Assembly: GCA_964523735.1 (NCBI GenBank)
Contig: CAZFYZ010000001.1
Coordinates: 53,248-117,247, forward strand
Direction of reading: 5' to 3'
Source: CAZFYZ01 sp964523735
GTDB taxonomy: Bacteria; Armatimonadota; UBA5829
DNA length: 64,000 nt
Below the pieces are notes generated by a model, which had not been told where the DNA came from, did no database searches, and worked only from the letters and a program-made list of their open reading frames with translations. Of the stretch, positions 9,148-17,962 are shown one piece after another. A program made the translations under genes and the position numbers. Each line of letters begins with the position of its first letter. Position 1 is the stretch's first letter.

Positions 9148-9923
9148 GCGATATCGACATTCGGCCGGCAAGACCGGATGACGCCCCAGGTATTGTTGAG
9201 GCCATCCGCAGCGGTATCGAGCCGAATATGCTGGACAAGCTTATCTATGGCTGTGCGGGAATCGTTGATTACGTCCGCGATCAGATCAATAGCGCTGATC
9301 TGGGTTCCGACACTGTCTACACTGTTGCCAGCCTGGACGATCGGGTCATAGGCGCTGTGGAGCTGCGCCTTTGGCCCGGGGCGATCTTCATCAACTATAT
9401 CAGCATGCTCCCCCAGTTCCGCTCGATGGGGCTGGGAAAAGACCTGCTTGGCACTGCTACCCGGTTCGCCGCCGACGACGGTGCGAGCGAGCTTCTTCTG
9501 GATGTCATGGACACCAACAAAGAGGCGAGACGTTGGTACGATCGACTGGGCTTTGTCGAGGTGGAGGCCTCGGCCTGGAGCGCGGTCGAGATAATCGATG
9601 CGGCAGCCGAGTCGCAGGCGCTGGTCTCAGGCTATCCCCAGGCTCGGGCTTGCTGGCGGAGATACGGCTTTGGACAGTTCACCGTCGTGACTGCGAAGAC
9701 AAAGGTGGGCGTCGGTTTGCTCGGCCGCAAGTGGTTCAGAGTGACCGAGGCTGCGGGGCTGGGTGATCCGTCACTTCATTCGGCTCTACGGCGGATGGAT
9801 GCCTCCAGGAAGATACTCACGATCCTGCCCCTTCATGAGCAGGACGGGGTTTGCAGCTCTAGCGATAATTATCGGAGACTAGCGACCAGCCATAGACTAA
9901 AAGCGCAAAATCGAGTCAGTTAG
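9144..9923 (+). CDS. GNAT-family N-acetyltransferase
   Basis: 259 residues. The acetyl-CoA pyrophosphate loop is visible as FRSMGLGKDLL (about residues 91-101, R/QxxGxG type), followed by a C-terminal GNAT block with DTNKEARRWYDRLGFVEVE. ATG 9144 overlaps the upstream stop and follows GGGAGG. With the DegT aminotransferase downstream it may acetylate an amino sugar, but the substrate is not readable. The C-terminal 90 residues after the GNAT core are not recognised. Confidence 0.85.
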   Translation: MSDIDIRPARPDDAPGIVEAIRSGIEPNMLDKLIYGCAGIVDYVRDQINSADLGSDTVYTVASLDDRVIGAVELRLWPGAIFINYISMLPQFRSMGLGKDLLGTATRFAADDGASELLLDVMDTNKEARRWYDRLGFVEVEASAWSAVEIIDAAAESQALVSGYPQARACWRRYGFGQFTVVTAKTKVGVGLLGRKWFRVTEAAGLGDPSLHSALRRMDASRKILTILPLHEQDGVCSSSDNYRRLATSHRLKAQNRVS

Positions 9924-10020
9924 CGCGTATTCGGCACTGGCATCCGGGTATAAGGCCCTTAGCTGGCAAGGCACCCCGCCTGTATGCCCGTCTGCCAGCG
10001 CAAGTGGAGGCTGAAGAACA

Positions 10021-11112
10021 TTGCTGACGAGTGACCGTGTAGACGTTCTGACTACCAGCAAAGACTCACTATGGCAAGAGATTCTGGAGCGAATCGGCCG
10101 CTACGATTGCTACCACCTGCCTGCCTATCACCGTCTTGCGGAGCTGCAGGGCGAGGGTGAAGCGGTTCTGTTCGTCTATGACGACGGACAATGCACGGTC
10201 GCGCTGCCGTTGCTCTTGAGAAGCGTCGAGGTTGACGGGTTCGTCAGTACTGACGATGGCCGCAGAGATGCAACATCCGTTTACGGCTATCCCGGCCCCG
10301 TAGCATCAGTCCCGCTGCCCCCCGAGATTCGGGAAAGGTTCAGCGACCACCTGCATGATTTTCTGAAGCAAAGTCGGATCGTCTGCGCGTTCAGCCGGCT
10401 GAATCCAGTGCTGGACAACGGGAGCGTGATGCAGCTCCTGGGTGAGGTCAGCGATATGGGTCCGACCCTCTCCGTCGATCTGACGGCTCCATCCGAAGTC
10501 CAGTACGAGCACTACCGCAGGAGCTACAAGAAGAACATAAACACGCTGATCGAAATGGGGGCCACCTGCCAGGAGTGTGGAGTAGAGTCAGTAAGTGAGT
10601 TCGTGCATATGTACCACGAGACAATGGACCGGATCCACGCGGATGACTATTACTACTTCGGAACCGACTACTTCACCAACTTGCTGACGATGTTGCCCGG
10701 CGCAGCACATCTCTTCCTCTGCCGGCTCGGTGATACGGCAATCAGTGGCATGGTCGCTCTATCGTGCAACGGTATCATCCAGGGGCATCTTGGCGGTTGC
10801 CCCAATGAGTACCTCCATCTGGCGCCAATGAAGCTGGTCTACGAAAGCGTTCGCCGGTGGGGGAACAGCATCGGAGCCCACACATTCCACATCGGAGGTG
10901 GAATAGGCGGCAGACGGGACTCACTGTTCAACCACAAACAGGGCTTTACCAAACGTGAGCACACGTTCCAGGTCTGGCAATGCGTCGTTGACCACGACCT
11001 GTACGACGACCTCTACGAGCAGCAGTGCCGGAACTGCCAGGCCAAGCCCGAAGAGCCGTATTTCCCTCTCTATAGAAATCCGGCATTCAGAGCCGTGAAA
11101 TCCAAACTCTAG
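10021..11112 (+). CDS. FemAB-like GNAT acyltransferase
   Basis: 363 residues. The C-terminal half has the layout of FemAB/Acetyltransf_6 proteins: a basic stretch YRRSYKKNINTLIEMG (about residues 164-179), FVHMYHETMDRI, a Tyr-rich acceptor region and a C-terminal HIGGGIGGR. Family members transfer amino acids from aminoacyl-tRNA or other acyl groups, and such genes are common in exopolysaccharide loci. The start is TTG 10021, with GGAGG at 10006-10010 and no better in-frame start. It could decorate the polysaccharide with an amino-acyl or acyl group; that is inference. Confidence 0.8.
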   Translation: MLTSDRVDVLTTSKDSLWQEILERIGRYDCYHLPAYHRLAELQGEGEAVLFVYDDGQCTVALPLLLRSVEVDGFVSTDDGRRDATSVYGYPGPVASVPLPPEIRERFSDHLHDFLKQSRIVCAFSRLNPVLDNGSVMQLLGEVSDMGPTLSVDLTAPSEVQYEHYRRSYKKNINTLIEMGATCQECGVESVSEFVHMYHETMDRIHADDYYYFGTDYFTNLLTMLPGAAHLFLCRLGDTAISGMVALSCNGIIQGHLGGCPNEYLHLAPMKLVYESVRRWGNSIGAHTFHIGGGIGGRRDSLFNHKQGFTKREHTFQVWQCVVDHDLYDDLYEQQCRNCQAKPEEPYFPLYRNPAFRAVKSKL

Positions 11113-11128
11113 CAGGAGGAACGAGCAC

Positions 11129-12337
11129 GTGTACAGAGGTGCAACCGCGAGTGGCAAACAACTGACACAACCCGCGACCCCTGGCCAATCAACCCAGGCA
11201 GGCGTCAAGTGTCCGATCATCTGCCCGACTCTGCCAGACGTCGATGAGATCGCGCCCGATATCCGGCGCGCCTTCGCTTCGGGTAGGATAACCTGCGGGG
11301 AGCAGGTCGCGGCGTTTGAGGACGATGTCTGCCGAAAGCTCGGTGTTCGCAACACGATCGCCGTCTCCTGCGCGACAAGTGGGCTCATGCTTCTTCTGCG
11401 CGCGCTAGACCTCCCTCGAGGAAGCGAAGTCATAGTGCCGGCTTTCACGTTTGCGGCTACAGCGCACGCCCTCCTCTGGAATGGGCTGAAGCCGGTCTTC
11501 TGCGACTGTGAGCCCGAGAGCTTCACGCTCGATACTGAGGCCGCGCGAAGGCTCATCAACGAGCGCACATCCGCCATCTACCCGGTCTGCATCTTTGGGG
11601 TGCCCGGCGATCTCGACGCCTACGAAGCTTTGGCGAGGGAGCATGGCCTCGCCCTGCTCTTTGACAGTGCACAGGGGCTCTGCGCCTCCTATTGCGGCGA
11701 AATGCTCGGCAACTTTGGCGCCGGCGAAGTCTTCAGCCTCAGTCCCACGAAGACAATAACCGCTCTCGAGGGTGGGTTGGTCACCACCAATGACGATGAT
11801 TTGGCGGCAGTCATCAGGCAGATGCGTGACTATGGCAAGGACCCAGGGGGGGACCTTGGCATGAACTGGCTCGGCCTGTCTGCGCGCATGACTGAAGTCA
11901 ACGCGATAGTCGGTCGCTGGTCGTTTGCTCGGGCGGATCAGTGGATAGCAAACCGAAAGGGCATTATGGATCGCTATGGCCAGCGCCTGGGGAGCATTCC
12001 GGGTCTCAGTTTTCAGGTCATATCTGATCACTGCACATCCTCGCGAAACTACATAGTCGTCCTGCTCGACGACCGCGATGCGCCGATCACCCGCGATGAC
12101 CTCTACTACTGGCTGCGAGACAGAGGAATCCAGACCAAGCGCTATTTCTATCCCGCCGTTCATAACCAGCTTCTTTACCGTGACGTGGAGCCGTCTTGCG
12201 CGGACCGTTTGCCCGTCTCCGAGACCGTATCGGCGTCCAGCCTGGCGCTGCCGATGTACTCGCACATGCCGATGGAGCTTGTTGATGAGATCTGTGATTG
12301 CGTGTTGGAGTCCGTTCGTTATGCAACAAGCATCTGA
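11129..12337 (+). CDS. DegT/DnrJ/EryC1/StrS-family PLP aminotransferase
   Basis: 402 residues, fold-type I sugar aminotransferase. AFTFAATAHALLWNGLKPVF is the PLP-phosphate and substrate region, FDSAQGLCA (Asp near residue 179) contacts the PLP ring nitrogen, and SPTKTITALEGG carries the Schiff-base Lys near residue 208. These enzymes aminate keto-sugar nucleotides, the product of dehydratases such as the CapD-like protein at 15944. GTG 11129 follows AGGAGGA at 11114-11120. Together with the GNAT protein it suggests an acetamido sugar in the polymer. Confidence 0.92.
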   Translation: MYRGATASGKQLTQPATPGQSTQAGVKCPIICPTLPDVDEIAPDIRRAFASGRITCGEQVAAFEDDVCRKLGVRNTIAVSCATSGLMLLLRALDLPRGSEVIVPAFTFAATAHALLWNGLKPVFCDCEPESFTLDTEAARRLINERTSAIYPVCIFGVPGDLDAYEALAREHGLALLFDSAQGLCASYCGEMLGNFGAGEVFSLSPTKTITALEGGLVTTNDDDLAAVIRQMRDYGKDPGGDLGMNWLGLSARMTEVNAIVGRWSFARADQWIANRKGIMDRYGQRLGSIPGLSFQVISDHCTSSRNYIVVLLDDRDAPITRDDLYYWLRDRGIQTKRYFYPAVHNQLLYRDVEPSCADRLPVSETVSASSLALPMYSHMPMELVDEICDCVLESVRYATSI

Positions 12338-12364
12338 GCATATCCTGAACAGGTGGTAACCACT

Positions 12365-13540
12365 ATGCGGAACACAATCTCGCTCGGCTCCGGCCGAGAA
12401 CTGATCGTTTGGTTTGCACTGAGTCTTGTGCTTGGCTCTTCCCTTGCAGCGCAGCAGCCGGAGGAGGCTTACAGAGTAGGACCTGAAGACCAGATTACGA
12501 TCACCGTCGCCCGCCATCCTGAGTTCTCGATGACCTTCTTTGTCCCTACCGACGGCGCGATCGAGCTTCCTGCGGCCGGCCGGATTCAGGTGTCGGGCAA
12601 GACCCTCAAGGAAATATCTGACACCGTCGCGGCTCAGCTCAAGGATCGCCTGCGCCAGCCGGAAGTCGTCACCAGCCTGCAGACGCCGCGAATGCAGCGT
12701 GTCTACGTCCTTGGCTCTGTTGAAAAGCCCAACCTCTACGACATGAAGCCGGGTTGGCGGATCACAGAGGCCGTTGCCGCCGCTGGCGGCCTGCCGCAAG
12801 GCATCGAGGCAAGCGACTGCCGAGCCATATTGCTGCGCTCACGAACCGGTCAGCGGGAGACGATCGAGCTGACTCAAGCGCTCAGCGGCGCGCCTGAGAA
12901 GAACGTCCACATCGAGAGCGGCGATGTGCTCACAATAGAGGCCCAGGAGACGATTCCGGTCTACGTGAACGGCAAGGTCAAGAACCCCAATCTCTACAGG
13001 TTGCGAAAGGACACTGCCGGGCTGATGCAGGCGATCACACTGGCCGGTGGGCCGATGGAAGACGCGGCGATGGCCAACGTGAGCGTGACGCATCTGGATG
13101 GCAAGACCGAGATCGTCAACCTGGCTCCGGCCATTCTCGGCAGCGCACCGCCGCCCGAGATCACCCTGAGGCCCGGTGACAGCATCACGGTGCCGGAGGA
13201 GACGGCTCGGGTGCTGATCTACGGCTACGTCAGGGAGCCGGGGTCATATTCCCTGAAGAGCGGCCAGACTCTGAGCATTCTCGACGCCATAGGCCTTGCG
13301 AAGGGGACCGAGAAACGCGCGGAGTTGAGCGCTGTCGCTCTGATCCGGGTCGAGAATGGCAAGCAGCAGCGCCAGGTCCACAACCTGCACAAGTTCATGA
13401 AGGATGGCGACATGGCAAGCAACCCCAATGTGAAAGCAGGGGACATTATCTATGTGTCCCAGACCAAGAGACCCGACTGGGACTTCATAACCCGGTCTCT
13501 GACCGCTGTTGGCATAATCATCAATCCGTTTGTTCCCTAG
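12365..13540 (+). CDS. Polysaccharide export protein, Wza/SLBB type
   Basis: 391 residues from ATG 12365 (AGGTGG upstream). The export signal ends near residue 30 (SLAAQQ). It is followed by the poly_export domain YRVGPEDQITITV and HPEFSMTF, then about three SLBB domains with the repeated pattern of V-x-V-x-G-x-V-x-x-P-x-x-Y (for example PVYVNGKVKNPNLY and VLIYGYVREPGSY). It lacks an obvious lipobox Cys. It is expected in the outer membrane or periplasm, where it forms the secretion channel with the Wzc-like kinase encoded next. Confidence 0.92.
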   Translation: MRNTISLGSGRELIVWFALSLVLGSSLAAQQPEEAYRVGPEDQITITVARHPEFSMTFFVPTDGAIELPAAGRIQVSGKTLKEISDTVAAQLKDRLRQPEVVTSLQTPRMQRVYVLGSVEKPNLYDMKPGWRITEAVAAAGGLPQGIEASDCRAILLRSRTGQRETIELTQALSGAPEKNVHIESGDVLTIEAQETIPVYVNGKVKNPNLYRLRKDTAGLMQAITLAGGPMEDAAMANVSVTHLDGKTEIVNLAPAILGSAPPPEITLRPGDSITVPEETARVLIYGYVREPGSYSLKSGQTLSILDAIGLAKGTEKRAELSAVALIRVENGKQQRQVHNLHKFMKDGDMASNPNVKAGDIIYVSQTKRPDWDFITRSLTAVGIIINPFVP

Positions 13541-13594
13541 TGCTCGCGGGCGAAGGGAAAGGGAATGCGCTGCATTCCCCAGGGAGGGAAAGCG

Positions 13595-15817
13595 ATGGCT
13601 AGAGACTCATACGACGAATTGCAGCCCTGGCAGGCCCACGCGCTGGATGCCTACATACCGGGGATGGCAGCTCCATCGGCGCCTGCGCCCACGGCTCCTC
13701 AGGAGAGGTTCCAGGCGCTGTTGCGTCGCCGCAAGCTGATGCTTATCACTCTCGCGATAGTCTTTGCGGCGGGCATGGTCTACACGCTTACCAGGCGGCC
13801 AATATATGAGTCAACCGCAAAGATCGTTGTTGCCTCAAACGCTGGCGGCCCGGCAGTTGCGGATGACATAACCCTGCTGAGCGACCTGAGGGCCCTTACT
13901 CGCAGCCGGTCCGTCGAGACTCAGGTGGAGATGGTCTCAAGTCCCGACCTGCTGAAGGAGGCGTTCGACTCGCTCAGTCCGGACATGCGCGCGAGAGGGT
14001 TCAGGAGCTTGGACAGGATTCCCGATTGGTCGACGAAGATTGCCGCCAGGAAGAACACAGACGTGATCCTGGTCACGGCCCGGGCCTACACTCCGGCCGC
14101 CGCGGCAACACTCGCCAATGTCATCAGCCGCGAGTATCTGAAGCGTGACGTTGCCCGCAACAACCAGGCAACCCGTCAGGCCCGCCAATATGCCGGCCAA
14201 CAGATGGTCCAGGCGGAGCGAGATCTCGCCTACGCTCAGAACGACCTTGCGGTTTTCAAGCGCAAGTCTGGCCTGTTTGCACCTGAGGCACAGCTCAACA
14301 GGACAGCCGAAGAGATGGCGCAGCTCTCCATGGACCTGGCCGCGGCCAAGGCACAGTACGCCGCCGAACGCAAGCAGGCCGGGGCAATGGCCGGGGCCCT
14401 GTCCAAAGAACGATCCGACGTTGTGGCCAGCACTACAGTTGCCCGCAATCCTGAGTTCGAGGCTGCCCGCCAACGGATAAGTGATCTCAATGGCCAGCGC
14501 ATCGCTCTTCTGCAAGAGTTCACGCCAACCTCCATCGAGGTCAAGACGCTCGACCAACGAATACGGCAGGAGGAATCAAGACTCAAGCAGATCGCACAGA
14601 ACGTAGTCGGGGCTACGGTTAGTGCGCGTAATCCCGTTCGGGATGCACTCCTCACCAACTACGCGAACACCGTCGCTTCCGCATCCGCCTCAGGCGGACG
14701 TGTTGGGGCGCTGAGTTCAGCCCTTGCTTCACGGCGCAGCGCGGCAAACAGCCTGCCGGAACGGGAACGCGGCTATACCGAGCGCGCGCAGAAAGTGGCC
14801 CAACTGCAGCGGACGTATGAGACCCTCGCGACCAAGTACAATGCCTTACTGCTCACCGAGCAGTCCACACTGCCGTCGGGCCTGTTGGCGTCAAGGGCCC
14901 GCATAGCCGAGAAGCCTGCATACCCAAAGCGGGCAAGCAATGCGGTTCTTTTCTTCCTGCTTGGCTGTCTGGCCGCTGCAGCAGCTGCAATGGTGGCAGA
15001 AAGGCTGGATCGGCGAGTAACCGACGAGTCGGACGTAATCGAGATTACCCGACTGCCCAGCCTCTCGGTCGTGCCGGAGTCACCGGATGATTCGCCACTT
15101 CTTCTTGCAGACCCGGGAGCCAAACCGGCCATGCTCGAGAGCTTCCGCATACTCAGAAGCAGCATCCAGTTCTGCGGTGATCATACGCTGCCGCGGATCA
15201 TCGCCCTAACGAGCCCAGGCAGAGGCGAGGGCAAGTCGACAACTACCGTCAACCTTGCTGTGGCAATGGCGATGGAAGGCAAGAGGGTCCTGCTCGTGGA
15301 CGGCGACTTGCGCAGGCCGTCGCTTCACCGTCTGCTCAACCTCCCCACCAAAGTCGGGTTGAGCACCACCCTGATCGGCACTTCTACGGCCGATGATTGC
15401 ATTGCCAAGACTCAGGTGGAGAACGTCTGGTGCATGCCATCAGGGCCCACTCCACCCAATGGCGCTGAGCTGCTGAACTCTGTGGCCAGCCGCGTTCTCT
15501 TCAAACAATTGGCGGAGCAGTATGACGTCGTGCTTGTGGACAGCCCGCCATCCACCGGGCTCTGTGATATCCAGGTCATCTCAGGGCTGACGGACGGTGT
15601 GCTCCTGGTAGTCTCCATGAACCAGACGCTGAAGCCCCAACTCAATCTAACCCTCCGCACGCTGGCTTACGCGGGCGCCAAAGTGATAGGAGTTGTTGTC
15701 AACCGGGCAGAGACGCGTCACTGGGGCTATGGGTATTATGACTACTGCGAAGAGCCACAGGATGCCGCCGCTTCAGGAAGGAGAAACTCCAGAAAGGAAT
15801 CGGCGGCAGCAAGGTAG
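13595..15817 (+). CDS. Wzc-like chain-length regulator fused to BY-kinase
   Basis: 740 residues. A Wzz domain with transmembrane segments at about 47-65 and 448-470 encloses a periplasmic coiled-coil region. The cytoplasmic BY-kinase domain has Walker A (SPGRGEGKSTTT, about 538-549), Walker A' (LLVDGDLRRPSLH, about 565-577) and Walker B (VVLVDSPPS, about 645). A Tyr-rich tail WGYGYYDYCEE (about 709-719) would be the autophosphorylation cluster. Start ATG 13595 follows AGGGAGGG. It controls polymer length and drives export with Wza by phosphorylation cycling, as known for the family. Confidence 0.93.
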   Translation: MARDSYDELQPWQAHALDAYIPGMAAPSAPAPTAPQERFQALLRRRKLMLITLAIVFAAGMVYTLTRRPIYESTAKIVVASNAGGPAVADDITLLSDLRALTRSRSVETQVEMVSSPDLLKEAFDSLSPDMRARGFRSLDRIPDWSTKIAARKNTDVILVTARAYTPAAAATLANVISREYLKRDVARNNQATRQARQYAGQQMVQAERDLAYAQNDLAVFKRKSGLFAPEAQLNRTAEEMAQLSMDLAAAKAQYAAERKQAGAMAGALSKERSDVVASTTVARNPEFEAARQRISDLNGQRIALLQEFTPTSIEVKTLDQRIRQEESRLKQIAQNVVGATVSARNPVRDALLTNYANTVASASASGGRVGALSSALASRRSAANSLPERERGYTERAQKVAQLQRTYETLATKYNALLLTEQSTLPSGLLASRARIAEKPAYPKRASNAVLFFLLGCLAAAAAAMVAERLDRRVTDESDVIEITRLPSLSVVPESPDDSPLLLADPGAKPAMLESFRILRSSIQFCGDHTLPRIIALTSPGRGEGKSTTTVNLAVAMAMEGKRVLLVDGDLRRPSLHRLLNLPTKVGLSTTLIGTSTADDCIAKTQVENVWCMPSGPTPPNGAELLNSVASRVLFKQLAEQYDVVLVDSPPSTGLCDIQVISGLTDGVLLVVSMNQTLKPQLNLTLRTLAYAGAKVIGVVVNRAETRHWGYGYYDYCEEPQDAAASGRRNSRKESAAAR

Positions 15818-15875
15818 GCGAATAGCACGAATCGTCGTTCTGGGCGCAGCGGACGATATGCTACTGCGACCGAGA

Positions 15876-15899
15876 TTCTTCGGCTGTGCTCAGAATGAC
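15876..15899. repeat. GATTCTTC...CAGAATGAC dispersed intergenic repeat copy
   Basis: The 126-bp gap between the kinase and dehydratase genes contains GATTCTTCGG followed by CTCAGAATGAC. Related GAATCCTTCGCC / GAATGAC sequences occur at 19155-19240 and 61694-61720. It looks like a small palindromic intergenic repeat family. Confidence 0.45.
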
Positions 15900-15943
15900 A
15901 TGAACAATGCCGAGTGACCATCCCGTGGGAAGGGGCAAACAGG

Positions 15944-17914
15944 ATGACTTGGAGCATAGGGCGTGTCTTAGGGAAGGCGAAGTCGCGGCTGGCGATGTGG
16001 GTCATCGTGGTTGCGGACGCGGCGGCGATTTCTCTGGCAACCGTTTCTGCATTGATACTGCGCTTCGACGGCGATCGCTGGTCGCTTATCTACACCGAGC
16101 ACGTGCGAGAGCGGGCTTGGAGCCTGCTCGCTGCCCTGGGCATATACCTCGCGGCATTCGCGGTGCTCAGGCTCTACAGGTGTGCCTGGCGCTTTGCCAG
16201 CCTGGAGATCGTTTGGGCCATCATGGCCGCTAACACGATCGGAATGGTCGGCATGATCGTAAGCCAGCGCCTGATAGACGGCCACACGTTCCCCTGGTCC
16301 GTCTTTGTCTCGCTGTGGACGCTCACCACGCTCTTTACAACTGGGGAGCGTGTGCTTCTCAGGGTCATCAGTATTGCTCAAGAACGCACGTCCGACTCTG
16401 ACGCTAAGAAGAGGGTCATCATTCTTGGAGGTGGAGCCCAGGGCGCCCGCGTGCTTCGCGCTATCCGCGAGGAGCCCTCGCTTCATCTGGAGGCAGCCGG
16501 CTTTCTTGATGATGATCCGGCCAAGCAGGGGACCTACATCGGCAACGTGAAGGTGTTGGGCCCTCTCGATATGCTTGAGAAGCTGGCTGAGGAGAATCGA
16601 GTTGATACGGTCATCGGCGCCCTGCCCGAGTACGCGGCTGATCGGCTGCGGGAGATCATGCTCAAGTGCCGCCGCTGTGAGCTGCCGATCAAGATGGTTC
16701 CGCGCTGGACCGACTTGCTGAATGGGAACGGGCGACTGCAGCTAGCCAATCTCCGTGCCGAGGATCTGCTGAGGCGGCCACTGGCTGTGGTTGACGTGGA
16801 GAAGATCGGCAGCTACCTGGCCGGACGACGTGTCCTGATCACTGGGGCAGGGGGATCGATCGGCTCGGAGCTGAGCAGACAGGTAGCATCGATGAAGCCG
16901 GCGTCGCTTGTGCTGCTTGGCCACGGCGAGAACTCCATCCACCAGATCTACCGCGAGCTGTGCTGCTCGCATCCTGAGCTTGCCGGGCGGCTCCACCAGG
17001 CGGTTGGTTCAGTATCCGACCCTCCTCGTATCAGCCAGGTGTTCTCCACATATCGCCCTCAAGTCGTCTTTCATGCCGCGGCCCACAAGCACGTGCCCAT
17101 CATGGAGACAAACGAGCAAGAGGCCGTGCACAATAACGTTGCCGGCACCCGCTGTATCGCCGAAGCCTGCGGCATTGCTCACGTCGAGCGCGTTGTGCTG
17201 ATCTCTACCGACAAGGCCGCGGATCCCTGCTGTGTCATGGGCGCGACTAAGTGGCTCTGCGAGGAGACATTCAGGGCTGCTGCCGAGCTGTGGCGCAGCA
17301 CCACCTACGTGACCGTGCGCTTCGGCAACGTCCTCGGCAGCAGGGGCAGCGTGCTGCACGTGTTCTGCGACCAGATCCGACGCGGCGGGCCCGTGACTAT
17401 CACGCATCCGGAGATGACCCGCTACTTCATGACTATTCCAGAGGCCGTTCGACTCGTTCTTGAAGCTGGCGCGGTGGGGACGTCCGGGCAGCTCTATCTC
17501 CTGGACATGGGTCGGCCCGTGAAGATCACAGACATGGCCAAGGACGTCATCCGGCTGTGCGGCCTTGAGCCGGACCATGATATATGCCTCGAGTTCACCG
17601 GCATCCGGCCAGGCGAGAAGCTTCACGAGAAACTTGCCTCGCAGACCGAGGACATCGAGCAAACTGAGTGGGACAGGCTTTCGATCGTCCACCGCCCCTG
17701 GCGTTTTGCTCCGGCGGAGCTGTTCAAAATCCTTGACTACTTTGACCGGCTCGTCGAGACAGGCACTACTGACGAGATAAGGCAGATGCTGGAGCTTGTT
17801 CCGACTTGCGACCGTGCGGGCATAGGAAAGGCCATGTCTTCAGGCAAGGAGGCTGACGGTCGGCCCATTCCAGCCCAGCTAGCCGGTGATGTAGTCATCC
17901 ACCAGGCGATGTAG
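15944..17914 (+). CDS. CapD/WbpM-like nucleotide-sugar dehydratase
   Basis: 656 residues. Four N-terminal transmembrane segments are followed by a first Rossmann-like domain (VIILGGGAQGARVL, about residue 158) and a second SDR domain with VLITGAGGSIGSELSRQV (about 296), then STDKAADPCCVMGATKW (about 421), where Met occupies the place of the usual Tyr. This Ser-Met-Lys arrangement is the WbpM/FlaA1 type that makes 4-keto-6-deoxy hexosamine nucleotides. Start ATG 15944 follows GGAAGGGG. The keto sugar would feed the DegT aminotransferase at 11129. Confidence 0.92.
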   Translation: MTWSIGRVLGKAKSRLAMWVIVVADAAAISLATVSALILRFDGDRWSLIYTEHVRERAWSLLAALGIYLAAFAVLRLYRCAWRFASLEIVWAIMAANTIGMVGMIVSQRLIDGHTFPWSVFVSLWTLTTLFTTGERVLLRVISIAQERTSDSDAKKRVIILGGGAQGARVLRAIREEPSLHLEAAGFLDDDPAKQGTYIGNVKVLGPLDMLEKLAEENRVDTVIGALPEYAADRLREIMLKCRRCELPIKMVPRWTDLLNGNGRLQLANLRAEDLLRRPLAVVDVEKIGSYLAGRRVLITGAGGSIGSELSRQVASMKPASLVLLGHGENSIHQIYRELCCSHPELAGRLHQAVGSVSDPPRISQVFSTYRPQVVFHAAAHKHVPIMETNEQEAVHNNVAGTRCIAEACGIAHVERVVLISTDKAADPCCVMGATKWLCEETFRAAAELWRSTTYVTVRFGNVLGSRGSVLHVFCDQIRRGGPVTITHPEMTRYFMTIPEAVRLVLEAGAVGTSGQLYLLDMGRPVKITDMAKDVIRLCGLEPDHDICLEFTGIRPGEKLHEKLASQTEDIEQTEWDRLSIVHRPWRFAPAELFKILDYFDRLVETGTTDEIRQMLELVPTCDRAGIGKAMSSGKEADGRPIPAQLAGDVVIHQAM

Positions 17915-17962
17915 CCGTCTTTGTCGTTCACCGCAGAACATACTCAACGAAGGAGGGCATTG

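Noticed and set aside
11405..12799. A 464-codon minus-strand frame over the aminotransferase and Wza genes.
   Set aside because: It is an antisense shadow in G+C-rich DNA; the plus-strand genes have ribosome sites and clear family motifs.
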